Shown here: piece after piece, positions 17,420-26,661 of the stretch
Position numbering within the stretch: the first letter of the stretch is position 1
Layout: each line of letters opens with the position of its first letter
Notes under the pieces: model-generated
What the model was told of the DNA's origin: nothing
The model's input: only the letters and a program-made list of their open reading frames with translations
The model's database searches: none
Program-made: the position numbers and the translations under genes
From: Rhizobium sp. NXC14
GTDB lineage: Bacteria; Pseudomonadota; Alphaproteobacteria; Rhizobiales; Rhizobiaceae
Assembly: GCF_002117485.1 (NCBI RefSeq)
Contig: NZ_CP021033.1
Location: 186,001-250,000, forward strand
Length of the DNA stretch: 64,000 nt
Direction of reading: 5' to 3'

Positions 17420-18154
17420 ATGATGAACCTGGCTTTGCAACAGCGTATCAACGAACTGGGCCCCTGGTTTCAGAATATGCGGTTCGGAGAGATCGAAACC
17501 GCGCCGGATCATTTTCTCGGCGACTATCCGGCGTTCAAATGGGAAGGCTTCAAGCATGTCGTGCCCAAGGATCTGGAAGGACGCAGCGTTCTCGATATCG
17601 GCTGCAATGCCGGCTTTTATGCGCTCGAGATGAAGCGCCGCAATGCCGGGCGGGTGTTGGGCATTGACAGCGATCCACGTTATCTCGAGCAGGCGCGTTT
17701 CGCCGCCGATCATTTCCGCCTCGATGTCGAGTTCAGGCAGATGTCGGTTTATGAGGTGTCGAAACTCCAGGAGAGGTTCGATCTGGTGCTCTTCATGGGC
17801 GTGCTTTACCATCTGCGCCATCCGATGTTGGCATTGGATCTGCTCTACGAGCACGTGGTTGCAGATCTCATGCTGTTCCAATGCCTGCAGCGTGGCGAAG
17901 AAGGCATCGCCACGCTTGAAGGAGACTACGACTTTTCGGAATGGAAGATTTTTGAGCGGCCGGATTTTCCGAAACTGTTCTTTGTCGAAGAACGTTATGC
18001 TGCCGATCCGACGAATTGGTTCATTCCCAACAAGGCAGCGGTCGAAGCGATGCTGCGCAGCTCGGGCTTTGTCATAGAGGCCCATCCCGAGCGAGAAGTT
18101 TATCTCTGTCGCCGAGGCCGGCGGCCATACATGGTCGAGCCGCCGCCCGGTTGA
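17420..18154 (+). CDS. SAM-dependent methyltransferase, CmoB/DUF1698-like
   Basis: This 244-residue class-I methyltransferase has the SAM-binding motif VLDIGCNAGFYALEM, the acidic strand-2 end GIDSDPRYLEQA, and LFMGVLYHLRHP. These are similar to the tRNA cmo5U methyltransferase CmoB family, but the protein is shorter than CmoB and is embedded in a glycan cassette. It may methylate a sugar. ATGs occur at 17411, 17420 and 17423; GAGAGG at 17405-17410 gives normal spacing to 17420. It follows the decarboxylase gene closely. Confidence 0.82.
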   Translation: MMNLALQQRINELGPWFQNMRFGEIETAPDHFLGDYPAFKWEGFKHVVPKDLEGRSVLDIGCNAGFYALEMKRRNAGRVLGIDSDPRYLEQARFAADHFRLDVEFRQMSVYEVSKLQERFDLVLFMGVLYHLRHPMLALDLLYEHVVADLMLFQCLQRGEEGIATLEGDYDFSEWKIFERPDFPKLFFVEERYAADPTNWFIPNKAAVEAMLRSSGFVIEAHPEREVYLCRRGRRPYMVEPPPG

Positions 18155-18169
18155 GGCGATTGCTCACCC

Positions 18170-18209
18170 AGAGCGGTTCAGCTTTCGTGGAACTGCAGAA
18201 GCGCTCTAA
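18170..18209. repeat. REP-like palindromic element
   Basis: Outer arms AGAGCG (18170-18175) and CGCTCT (18202-18207) enclose an imperfect inner pair GTTCA/TGGAAC. The right end GCGCTCTAAA matches the end of the element at 3847-3884. It lies between the methyltransferase and cytochrome genes and may act as a transcription-attenuating hairpin. Confidence 0.5.
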
Positions 18210-18227
18210 ACTATTGGCGGGTCCAGA

Positions 18228-19142
18228 ATGTTCAAAGGTGCCCGATTGTTTTCGACAGCTGTTGCCGCGGTCCTCCTTGTCTTCTTCTTTACCTGGCTCC
18301 TGACCAGGCCGCATCTACGTTTCGCGGCCGACGATCCCACGCTGACGCCTGGAGATGCTGCGCGCGGCAGACTCGTCTTTGCCGCGGGCGGATGTGCCTC
18401 CTGCCATGCTTCCCCCGGTCAGCCCGACCGCTTCAGGCTGGGAGGCGATCTTGCGCTCGCCTCACCCTATGGAACCTTCAGAGTTCCCAATATCTCGCCC
18501 GACCCGGAGGCCGGTATCGGATCGTGGTCGGTCGCCGATCTCGCCAATGCCCTGCTATCAGGCGTCTCTCCTTCAGGGCAGCATTATTACCCAGTATTCC
18601 CCTATGCCAGCTACACCGGCATGACACTCGGCGATATCAGCGATCTCTATGCCTTTCTGCACACGCTGTCGCCGGTGCCGGAGCGTCCGCAGCCACACGA
18701 CATCTCCCCCTTGTTTCGGATTCGGCGGTTTGTGGGCTTCTGGAAGCTCCTGTTCTTCCACGAAGGCCGATCGGGAGCAACGCCGAGCGGCGATCCCGTG
18801 CATGATCGCGGCGCCTATCTCGTGGAGACTCTCGGTCATTGCGCCGAGTGCCACTCGTCCCGCAACTTATTCGGCGCCGTGAAGCCCAAGACGCGGTTCG
18901 CCGGCGGAGTGAGTTCCGAAGGTGTCGGCTTCAACCCTAACATCACGCCGACAGGTATCGGCTCGTGGTCGGAGCAGGATGTCGCCGAAATGCTTCACAG
19001 CGGCAGGACGCCGGGTCACGGCTATGTCGGCTGGTCCATGGCGGATGTGGTCGAGAATACGGCGGAGCTCCCGGAGGCCGACCGGATAGCCATCGCCCGA
19101 TATTTGAAGTCGCTGCCGCCGCGGCCAACACCGCATCCCTGA
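18228..19142 (+). CDS. membrane-anchored dihaem c-type cytochrome
   Basis: This 304-residue protein has an N-terminal hydrophobic anchor (about residues 8-26) and two haem-binding motifs, CASCH (about residue 56) and CAECH (about residue 205). Each lies in its own cytochrome c domain with a distal Met-containing loop. The layout resembles the cytochrome subunit of membrane alcohol/sugar dehydrogenases, minus a third haem domain. It would face the periplasm and pass electrons to the respiratory chain. It follows the glycan cassette in the same direction after a REP-like palindrome, so it may be a separate unit. No partner dehydrogenase subunit is adjacent. Confidence 0.87.
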   Translation: MFKGARLFSTAVAAVLLVFFFTWLLTRPHLRFAADDPTLTPGDAARGRLVFAAGGCASCHASPGQPDRFRLGGDLALASPYGTFRVPNISPDPEAGIGSWSVADLANALLSGVSPSGQHYYPVFPYASYTGMTLGDISDLYAFLHTLSPVPERPQPHDISPLFRIRRFVGFWKLLFFHEGRSGATPSGDPVHDRGAYLVETLGHCAECHSSRNLFGAVKPKTRFAGGVSSEGVGFNPNITPTGIGSWSEQDVAEMLHSGRTPGHGYVGWSMADVVENTAELPEADRIAIARYLKSLPPRPTPHP

Positions 19143-19316
19143 CGCATATCTGCGCAAATCATCGCAGACTGCCACGGAGTTGGATTCGCCGACCGGCAGA
19201 AGAAGGCAAGGACGCGGCCGACCTTAGAGGATATTATCTGCCACAATACCACAGATCGGGAACAGGCCATTAACGTGAACGTTTTTGTCCTTGAGGCATG
19301 ATACCGGGAGCAGATA

Positions 19317-20477
19317 GTGGTGAACACGGTATTTGACAAACTCGCGCGACAGGCTGTCCTGATCGTTGAGGATGATTACACGCTTGCCAGCGAGCTGGCG
19401 TCCAAACTAAGCCAAGCCGGGATCAATGTCGTCGGGCCAGCGCCCAATGTCGAACAAGCGCTGAAATACATTGAGGATTCCAAGATTGAAGTCGCCATAT
19501 TGGACATCAATCTGGGGGGGGCGATGGTATTTCCCGTCGCCGATGAGCTGTCGAGGCGCAATATCCCGTTTTTCTTCGCGACTGGTTACAGCCGGGACGT
19601 CGTTCCTCCCCGGTTCGCCGATCGAATTTTCGTGGAAAAGCCGTTGGACACGAGCGCGATTTACGGTGCCCTTTCCACTTGCCGCAACACCACACCGAAA
19701 CCAGCGGATGGCCAAAGGAACCTGGTTCTTTCGGCGCTTTCTTCCCGCGAAATTGATCTTGTTCGCCCGCTTCTCCAGCCCATTCGGCTGGCCCAAGGCG
19801 AGGTTCTTGAACAACAATTCGGAGAGATAACGACTGTTTTTTTCATCGAAAGCGGCACAGTTTCGGTGGTCGCCTCGGCTCCAACCGGTCCGCGGGTCGA
19901 GGTTGGCCTCATCGGGCGTGAAGGCCTGACCGGCAGTGGGCTGTTGGAGGGGGATTGGCGCACGCCTTATGATCTGGTCGTGCTGACAGAAGGCAGCGCC
20001 CAGCGCATTGATATCGACGGATTCCTTCGTCTGATGCAGCGAGCGCCGCAACTACGCTCTCTTGCATCTTCGTTTTCAAGGACACTCGCAATCCAGATCG
20101 GTTATACGGCTCTCGCCAACAGCCGCTATTCCATCGAGCAGAGACTGGCCCGCTTGCTGCTCATGCTGAATGATCGATCGGAAGACCAGTTGCTGCTTCT
20201 GACCCACGAACACATGTCTTCCATGCTCGGCGTCCGACGGTCCGGAGTTACGAGCGCGCTTCCAATCCTGGAGGGGGAAAAACTCATCAGGTCTGTGCGA
20301 GGAAAGGTCATTGTTGTCGATCGGGAGGGCCTTGTCGTCAAAGCCAATGGGTCTTACGGCATCCCCGAGGCGGAATACGAGCGCGTGATGGGGTTTTCAT
20401 TGCGAGGCACCGGGAATGCCAAAAAGCCTCTCGGCCGGCCTCACTTTTACGCACCGAATAACAGGGAGAAATGGTAA
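19317..20477 (+). CDS. response regulator with receiver domain fused to a Crp/Fnr-type regulator
   Basis: Residues about 12-120 form a receiver (VLIVEDDYTLA, phospho-acceptor Asp in AILDINLGG, FATGYS, and VEKPLD with the conserved Lys). Residues about 140-260 form a cyclic-nucleotide-binding-like beta domain (GEVLEQQF, FIESGTVSVV, GREGLTGSGLL). Residues about 280-350 form a Crp-type helix-turn-helix (MSSMLGVRRSGVTSALPILE). It starts at GTG 19317. Most rhizobial relatives of the Crp part lack a receiver, so this makes a phosphorylation-controlled Crp protein likely. It is the first gene of a signalling block with a kinase hybrid; a damaged partial copy lies at 35110-35560. Confidence 0.85.
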   Translation: MVNTVFDKLARQAVLIVEDDYTLASELASKLSQAGINVVGPAPNVEQALKYIEDSKIEVAILDINLGGAMVFPVADELSRRNIPFFFATGYSRDVVPPRFADRIFVEKPLDTSAIYGALSTCRNTTPKPADGQRNLVLSALSSREIDLVRPLLQPIRLAQGEVLEQQFGEITTVFFIESGTVSVVASAPTGPRVEVGLIGREGLTGSGLLEGDWRTPYDLVVLTEGSAQRIDIDGFLRLMQRAPQLRSLASSFSRTLAIQIGYTALANSRYSIEQRLARLLLMLNDRSEDQLLLLTHEHMSSMLGVRRSGVTSALPILEGEKLIRSVRGKVIVVDREGLVVKANGSYGIPEAEYERVMGFSLRGTGNAKKPLGRPHFYAPNNREKW

Positions 20478-20546
20478 CAGTAAGGCCTCGGCCGGGGTCG
20501 CAATATTCTAAGGGCATGGACAGAACCGCAGTGGAAAGGTCCCCAG

Positions 20547-20939
20547 GTGAAGAACGCCAACCCGACTAGACTTTTCTTTGGAAAGCGTATCCTGGTCGTC
20601 GAAGACGAATATTTCCACGCTGACGAGACCCGAAGGAGGCTGGAAGATCTTGGTGCAACGGTCGTGGGGCCAGCGGCAAACATTCGTAGCGCGCTTGGCC
20701 TTATCGCTTCCGAACAGGTCGATGCGGCGATCCTTGACGTGCATCTTGGCGATGAGTTGGTGTTTGCCGTGGCCGACGAGCTGGAGAGGCGAGAGATCAA
20801 CTTCGTCTTTGCTACCGGATATGACCCATCCTTTATCCCACTGAAGTACGAGGGCTTTGCGCTTTGCGCAAAGGCGGCCGAACTTGAAAAGATTGCCGTC
20901 GCACTCTTTGATCCAGATGATTTGAAAAAGCTGAATTGA
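20547..20939 (+). CDS. single-domain response regulator
   Basis: This stand-alone receiver of 130 residues starts at GTG 20547. It has ILVVEDEYFHADETRRRLED, phospho-acceptor Asp in AILDVHLGDELV, and FVFATGYD. The conserved Lys-Pro near the end is changed to Lys-Ala (LCAKAAEL), whereas the second-copy protein at 35713 keeps Lys-Pro. There is no output domain, so it probably works as a phosphate shuttle or sink for the HWE kinase encoded downstream, as is known for many rhizobial HWE systems. Confidence 0.87.
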   Translation: MKNANPTRLFFGKRILVVEDEYFHADETRRRLEDLGATVVGPAANIRSALGLIASEQVDAAILDVHLGDELVFAVADELERREINFVFATGYDPSFIPLKYEGFALCAKAAELEKIAVALFDPDDLKKLN

Positions 20940-21088
20940 TCGTCTCGGCGCGGGAAGAACGGAGGCGCGTCGGAGCAAGCATTGTGCATCCCGCGCGTGA
21001 GCCGAGTTGCTGCGACGAATTCTGTCTGCATTCGCAGGGAACCATGAGCGGCATGGGGGGTTGGGGTGTGAAGTCGAAAGGTAAGACG

Positions 21089-22111
21089 ATGTCTTCCAGC
21101 CCCACCAGGGATATCATCGCTATCGGCGGGTCGGCAGGAAGTGGTACGGTGCTCAAGACCCTCGTTGCCGATCTGCCTGCCAACCTTCCGGCAAGCATAT
21201 TTGTCACCACTCATGTGCCGGCAAGCTATTCCGGCTATCTACCTCAGATCTTGTCGGCAAGTTCCAAGCTTCCAGTGACGCAGGCGGTTGACGGGCAACC
21301 CATCGAGCGGAGTCATATCTATCTTGCTGCGCCCGATCGTCACCTTCTCCTCGAGGGTGAAACGATCAAGTTGGGAGTTGGACCCCGGGAAAACATGGTG
21401 CGGCCGTCAATTGATCCGATGTTTCGCTCTGCCGCCCTGTCGTTCGGCCCACGAGCCGTCGGGCTCATCCTGACCGGGATGCTCAACGACGGAGCCGCGG
21501 GACTGCAGGCGATTAAATCCCATGGCGGAACCGCAGTCGTGCAGCACCCGCTTGACGCGGAGGCAGATCAGATGCCTTTGGCGGCACTGGAGGCGGTGGA
21601 GATCGATCATGTTGCCTCGGCAGCTGAGCTCGGCGGGCTGCTTGCCAGCATCGCTGGAAGCAAGGCGGGACCGACAGTTGATATGCCGTCGGAGGATCTG
21701 CGGCTGGAGGTCGAAATTGCCGCCGGCGCGCGGCTCGGCAGTGCCGAACTTCGGAACATTGCCTCTCCAGCGGCTCTGACTTGTCCCGATTGCCACGGTG
21801 TGCTTTCAGAGGTTCGTGGTTCGCGGCCGCTGCGATTTCGGTGTCAGATCGGCCACGCCTTTACCGCCGACGTCCTGGCTTCGCATATCGATGAACTTGA
21901 CGAAGCGATCAGGGTCGCCATGCGAATCATGGAGGAGCGCGTGACGCTCGTGGAGCGGATGGCGCGAGATGCCCGCGATACCGGCCGCACCGCTGTCGCC
22001 GAGCTCTATGAGGCCAGAGCAGCCGAGTATCGGCGATATTCTACTACTCTGCGTGACGCCGCTCTGACCTCACTGCGCCTCGGTCGGGCCTCACGTTTCC
22101 AGGATCTCTGA
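21089..22111 (+). CDS. CheB-type protein-glutamate methylesterase without receiver domain
   Basis: This 340-residue protein has a CheB catalytic domain with the Ser motif IAIGGSAGSG (near residue 15), His in TTHVPASYSG (about residue 43) and Asp in GMLNDGAAG (about residue 134), so the catalytic triad looks complete. A C-terminal region has CPDCHGVL...CQIGHAF, a zinc-ribbon-like element, then a helical tail. There is no receiver domain. An in-frame GTG at 21068 is possible; the ATG at 21089 with AAAGG upstream is preferred. It precedes the kinase hybrid whose own CheB part is degenerate, so it may supply the active esterase. Confidence 0.87.
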   Translation: MSSSPTRDIIAIGGSAGSGTVLKTLVADLPANLPASIFVTTHVPASYSGYLPQILSASSKLPVTQAVDGQPIERSHIYLAAPDRHLLLEGETIKLGVGPRENMVRPSIDPMFRSAALSFGPRAVGLILTGMLNDGAAGLQAIKSHGGTAVVQHPLDAEADQMPLAALEAVEIDHVASAAELGGLLASIAGSKAGPTVDMPSEDLRLEVEIAAGARLGSAELRNIASPAALTCPDCHGVLSEVRGSRPLRFRCQIGHAFTADVLASHIDELDEAIRVAMRIMEERVTLVERMARDARDTGRTAVAELYEARAAEYRRYSTTLRDAALTSLRLGRASRFQDL

Positions 22112-22164
22112 TAAAGTTGTATCTTTCTGCCATGCCGAAGGTTTAAAATCGCGGCGGCAGACAC

Positions 22165-25100
22165 ATGGATAGACGAATGGCATACGACGAACGGGAAGAC
22201 ATGGAGCAACAGGCGGGCGCGTCCGAGCAGGACCAATGGGAGCGGCCGCTCGTGATCGTCGGCATAGCAGTGTGCGCGCGGTCGCTTCCGTCGCTGGAGC
22301 GGATATTCGCCGAAGTCGGCGTTGGCCTCGGCGCATCCTATCTCGTAGCGGTGCGCCAGCAGGAAGGGCTCACCACAGCTGCCGTCTTTGAAATGTTACA
22401 GCGGCAGGAACGACTGCCGGTGACGGTCGCCGTGGATGGAGAGCCCATTCTTCCGAACCATATCTACATCGGCGGGTCCGACGATACGATCACCCTCGAG
22501 GATGGTCATATCCGGGTTCGGGCGGCCCCGGAACCAGTTGGGCACCGTGGCACCGTCGACACCATGTTGATCTCGCTGGCAGAACATGCTCACGAACGCG
22601 CCATTGCAGTGGTGCTGGCGGGTCTGGAAAGTGACGGCACGGCCGGGGTGGCGGCAACCAAAAAATTCGGGGGGCTCTCGATCGTAGAGATCAGCGAGAG
22701 CGACGACAGATCTCCCGAAGAAGCAGGAGGGGCGCTGGCGATCGCCGACCTCAGATTGCCGGCTGAGAGTATTGCAGGTCACATCACGCTTTATGCCGGC
22801 AATGTCGCCGAGGAGGAAGATGTCGGCCTTGATGACGAGCCGGTGAGCGCCCTGGAGGCGCAGATCACGCAGATCGCCACGGTTCTGCGCAATGTCACCA
22901 GTCACGACTTCCACGGATACAAGCGCGGAACTTTCACACGGCGTGTCCAGCGGCGCATGCAGGTGCTTCAGATCGGCAACATCGACAGCTATATCGAGCG
23001 GCTGCGCGCCAGCCGCGATGAGGTGCAAAACCTTTTTCAGGATCTGCTGATCGGCGTCACTCAATTTTTCAGAGATCCGGCAGAGTTCGAAGCGCTCGAG
23101 CGTGAAATTCCAAGGCTGTTCGAGGGCAAAGAGCCGGGCGACCAGCTGCGCGTCTGGGTGCTTGGTTGCGCGACCGGGGAGGAAGCCTATTCGATCGCGA
23201 TGCTGCTGCGCGAGCATATGGCGAAGATGGATTACCCTCCGGATGTGCAGATCTTCGCGACAGACCTCGATGCCCGTGCGCTGGGGATTGCGCGTGCGGG
23301 GCGCTATTCAGCTGCGATCACCTCTCAGATCCAGCCCGACCGGCTCGCACGCTGGTTCGTGCGTGAGGGCGATACTTATTGCGTCGTAAAGGAATTGCGG
23401 GAGATGTGCATCTTCTCGCCCCACAACATCGTCAAGGATGCGCCGTTCTCCCGAATCGACATTCTGTCTTGCAGGAACTTGCTGATCTATCTCGATAGCG
23501 AGCTGCAAAACAGGGTCATCCCGATCTTCCACTTCGCTCTCAGGCCGAGCGGCATCCTGTTTTTGGGATCGTCGGAAAACGTTACCCGTCACGCCAAGCT
23601 TTTCGCGCCCATCGACCGCAAGAACCGACTGTTTCGAAGGCTCGAGACAGCGACCCGCATCATTCCGGACTTTCCGCTCAGTCCACGCCCGCGCAGCCCC
23701 GACCATGCCCTTTCCGCGCCGGCTCCGACGCTGCAAACCGGCCGGCTGTCGGCGACGATCAGTCGGCAGGCCGAAGTGGTCGCCGAGCGCTTCGCGCCAG
23801 CCTATGTCGTGGTCGATTCGCATTATGACGTGCTGCACTTTTCAGGCCGCACGGGCCGCTATCTGGAGCCGATGTCAGGGACAGCGACCCTTAATCTCCT
23901 CAGTTTGGCGCATCGGGATCTCAGGCTCGATATGCGCTCCGCGCTGCAGCGTGCCACGACTGAGGCCGTCAAGGTGGAAGTGCCCAGGGTGCTGCTGCGT
24001 CAGGATGATCGCACTTACGCCGTCAATATCATTGTCGAACCGCTCGGCAGCGGCGACGTCACCTCGCTGATCGTGCTGTTCCAAGATGCGGGGCAGGTGG
24101 CCGAGGGGACAGCGCCCGACGGCGGACGGCTGACGAGCGAAGAGCATGTCCAGCGCCTGGAAACCGATCTGCGCGTCACCCGGGACCGGCTTCAGGCGAC
24201 GATCGAGGAATTGGAATCGACCAATGAGGAACTGAAGTCTTCCAACGAAGAGTATCAGTCGATCAATGAGGAACTGCAGTCGGCGAACGAGGAGATGGAA
24301 ACCTCAAAAGAGGAGTTGCAGTCGGTCAACGAGGAACTGCAGACCGTCAATGGCGAGCTTGCGCATCGCGTCACCGAGCTGGACCGCACGAATTCTGACC
24401 TGAAGAACTTGCTTGAGGCAACGCAGATCGCCACCGTGTTCCTCGACAATGATCTGCGCGTCAGGAGCTTCACGCCGGCGGCGACGGAAATATTCCACCT
24501 GCTGGAAACCGATGTCGGACGGCCGCTCGATCACGTCGTTTCGCGCGTTGCATATCCGGAGCTCCTGGACGATGTTCGTCTCGTTCTCAGGACGCTGGTG
24601 CCAGTAGATCGAAAAGTCAGCGACCCGACGAACAACCGCCACTACGCCGCGCGTGTCCTGCCATATCGCAGTGTCGACAACTATATCAGCGGGGCTGTCG
24701 TGACGTTCACAGATTTGACCGCAACTTACGAGGCGGAGGTTGCGCTTCGCCGCAGCGAAGAGCGCTTGCAGCGTGTCCTGGAGACGGATGCAGTTGGAGT
24801 GGTGTTCATCAATCAGGAGGGCGTCATCTGCGATGCCAACGAGGTGTTCCTGAAGATGACAGGCTATACGCGCTCGCAAATGGAGCGCTCCGAGCTGCAC
24901 TGGCGACGGCTGACGCCGGCTGAGCACCTTGCGGAGACCGAAGCGCAGATGGCTGCGGTGAAAGAGACCGGCAAGCTCGGGCCCTATGAAAAAGAATATG
25001 TCCTCGCCGACGGGACGCGTCGCTGGATGCTGTTTGCTGGGCGCGATCTTGGCGATGGCACGATTGCCGAGTTCTGCATCGACATCTCGGCGCGCAAACA

Positions 25101-26151
25101 AGCTCAAGCCGCTTTGCGGCAGGGGGAGGAGCAGTTCCGTCTGTTTGGCGAAGCCTCTTCCGACGTCTTGTGGATCCGGGACGCCGAGACGTTGCAATGG
25201 GTCTATTTGACGCCGGCGTTCGAGACGATCTATGGGGTCGATCGGGAGCAGGCCATGACCGGCAACAACTTCCGCAGCTGGGCGGAACTGATCATTCCCG
25301 AAGACCGCGAACAGGCGCTCTCCGAAATCCGCCGCGTGCGAAACGGCGAACGCGTGGAGTTCGAATACCGCATCAGGCGTGCTTCGGACCATGAGATACG
25401 CTGGCTGCGCAATGCTGACTTTCCGATTCTAGGAGAGGAAGGCAATGTGAAGCAGATTGGTGGTATCGGCCGCGATATCACCGATGAAAAAGCCTCTGCC
25501 GACCGGACGAAAGTGCTGGTCGCCGAACTTCAGCACCGCACGCGCAATCTCATGGCGGTGGTGCGGTCGATGGCGGACAAGACCATGCGCACCAGCGCCG
25601 ATCTGCCTGACTTTTATAAGAGGTTTTGCGACCGCCTGGATGTATTGGCGCGTGTGCAGGGTCTTCTTTCGCGCCTGCAGGAGGGGGAGCGCATCACGTT
25701 CGATCAGCTTATCCTATCGGAACTGGCGGCGCACGGCGTGCAGGACGGCCAGATGGACCGGATTACTCTCGAAGGTGCGGACGGCGTCAGGCTACGCTCG
25801 ACCAGCGTACAGACAATGGCATTGGCAATGCATGAATTGGCGACGAATGCGGTCAAATACGGAGCGCTGAGCCAACCTCGGGCACGTCTGGCCATCAACT
25901 GGCATGTCGAGCAATCCGGCGACGGTGGCAAGCCATGGCTACATGTCGACTGGCGGGAGAGTGGGGTGAAGATGCCGCCCGAAAATTCCGGACCCCAAGG
26001 GGGCGGCCAGGGCCGTGAACTGATCGAGCGCGCGCTGCCCTATCAGCTGAATGCCAAGACCACCTACACTCTTGGAGACGATGGGATCAGTTGCTCGATC
26101 GCAATTCCCATTTCTCTCACCAATCTGATCGCGGGTGAGGACTATGGCTGA
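22165..26151 (+). CDS. hybrid CheB-like / CheR methyltransferase / PAS / HWE histidine kinase
   Basis: This is a 1328-residue multidomain sensor. Residues about 28-205 are CheB-like, but the Ser (GIAVCARS in place of GGSAGG) and His positions are changed; only the Asp motif LESDGTAG remains. Residues about 232-495 are CheR (VLGCATGEEAYSIAML, DILSCRNLLIYL, LFLGSSE). Residues about 655-745 form a heptad-repeat coiled coil (NEEL/NEEM-type repeats). Three PAS domains follow (about 750-860, 865-975 and 985-1110). The HWE kinase covers about 1115-1328, with the phospho-His in ELQHRTRNL (about 1122), the N-box HELATNAVKYGALS and the W-R-E element in VDWRESG. It is probably cytosolic: no membrane segment is seen. 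Confidence 0.92.
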   Translation: MDRRMAYDEREDMEQQAGASEQDQWERPLVIVGIAVCARSLPSLERIFAEVGVGLGASYLVAVRQQEGLTTAAVFEMLQRQERLPVTVAVDGEPILPNHIYIGGSDDTITLEDGHIRVRAAPEPVGHRGTVDTMLISLAEHAHERAIAVVLAGLESDGTAGVAATKKFGGLSIVEISESDDRSPEEAGGALAIADLRLPAESIAGHITLYAGNVAEEEDVGLDDEPVSALEAQITQIATVLRNVTSHDFHGYKRGTFTRRVQRRMQVLQIGNIDSYIERLRASRDEVQNLFQDLLIGVTQFFRDPAEFEALEREIPRLFEGKEPGDQLRVWVLGCATGEEAYSIAMLLREHMAKMDYPPDVQIFATDLDARALGIARAGRYSAAITSQIQPDRLARWFVREGDTYCVVKELREMCIFSPHNIVKDAPFSRIDILSCRNLLIYLDSELQNRVIPIFHFALRPSGILFLGSSENVTRHAKLFAPIDRKNRLFRRLETATRIIPDFPLSPRPRSPDHALSAPAPTLQTGRLSATISRQAEVVAERFAPAYVVVDSHYDVLHFSGRTGRYLEPMSGTATLNLLSLAHRDLRLDMRSALQRATTEAVKVEVPRVLLRQDDRTYAVNIIVEPLGSGDVTSLIVLFQDAGQVAEGTAPDGGRLTSEEHVQRLETDLRVTRDRLQATIEELESTNEELKSSNEEYQSINEELQSANEEMETSKEELQSVNEELQTVNGELAHRVTELDRTNSDLKNLLEATQIATVFLDNDLRVRSFTPAATEIFHLLETDVGRPLDHVVSRVAYPELLDDVRLVLRTLVPVDRKVSDPTNNRHYAARVLPYRSVDNYISGAVVTFTDLTATYEAEVALRRSEERLQRVLETDAVGVVFINQEGVICDANEVFLKMTGYTRSQMERSELHWRRLTPAEHLAETEAQMAAVKETGKLGPYEKEYVLADGTRRWMLFAGRDLGDGTIAEFCIDISARKQAQAALRQGEEQFRLFGEASSDVLWIRDAETLQWVYLTPAFETIYGVDREQAMTGNNFRSWAELIIPEDREQALSEIRRVRNGERVEFEYRIRRASDHEIRWLRNADFPILGEEGNVKQIGGIGRDITDEKASADRTKVLVAELQHRTRNLMAVVRSMADKTMRTSADLPDFYKRFCDRLDVLARVQGLLSRLQEGERITFDQLILSELAAHGVQDGQMDRITLEGADGVRLRSTSVQTMALAMHELATNAVKYGALSQPRARLAINWHVEQSGDGGKPWLHVDWRESGVKMPPENSGPQGGGQGRELIERALPYQLNAKTTYTLGDDGISCSIAIPISLTNLIAGEDYG

Positions 26152-26178
26152 GGGCATGCTGCGGGCCTGATCCCGGCC

Positions 26179-26409
26179 TCATGCTGCTCCTCTTGGCAAG
26201 GCAAGTTCCGCTTTGAGCCTGTCGAGGTGAGCAAGATGGATGATTTGGAATTGTTCGAAATTCGTCAGAAGCCGTTCGGCTTCCGTGAGATCGGCGCCAC
26301 GATGAGTCAGCTCGGCCAGGATTTCGCGCTGCCGAGCAAGATGCATTTCTCCCAAGGCGACATGCTCGCGCGCCTGCTGCAAATGTTTCTCCGCCATTGC
26401 CCGCTCCAT
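26179..26409 (-). CDS. small helical protein, 76 aa (paralogue of 36597-36860)
   Basis: This short all-helical protein has the pattern KHLQQAREHVALGEMHLARQ then RGADLTEAERLLTNFEQ. It is clearly related to the 87-residue protein at 36597-36860. The ATG at 26409 has GGGAGGAG about 7 bases upstream; longer readings lack such a site. It converges on the kinase hybrid with 27 bases between stops. Both copies keep an intact frame and ribosome-binding site although the rest of the second block is decaying, which supports that it is a real gene. The function is unknown. Confidence 0.75.
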   Translation of the reverse strand: MERAMAEKHLQQAREHVALGEMHLARQREILAELTHRGADLTEAERLLTNFEQFQIIHLAHLDRLKAELALPRGAA

Positions 26410-26661
26410 GGCCATCTCCTCCCGGTAGATCATGCGCCTAATCTCTGACTTAGTGAACGGAAATCGCTGGTCGCCAGGCGCGAAGCGCGCTTTGCGTCCG
26501 CGTTCATGAAACGCAGCCATGCGATCACCGCCCGCGATAGCGATGACGTCTTCCCTGGCTTCGACTCGCCGATCCACCAGCGCAGCAGACGTGAATCCGG
26601 CGATAGCGCCGCTGTCTGATGTAAGGCGGCATGTCCGAGAAATAGCGCGTTGCACTCAGCC

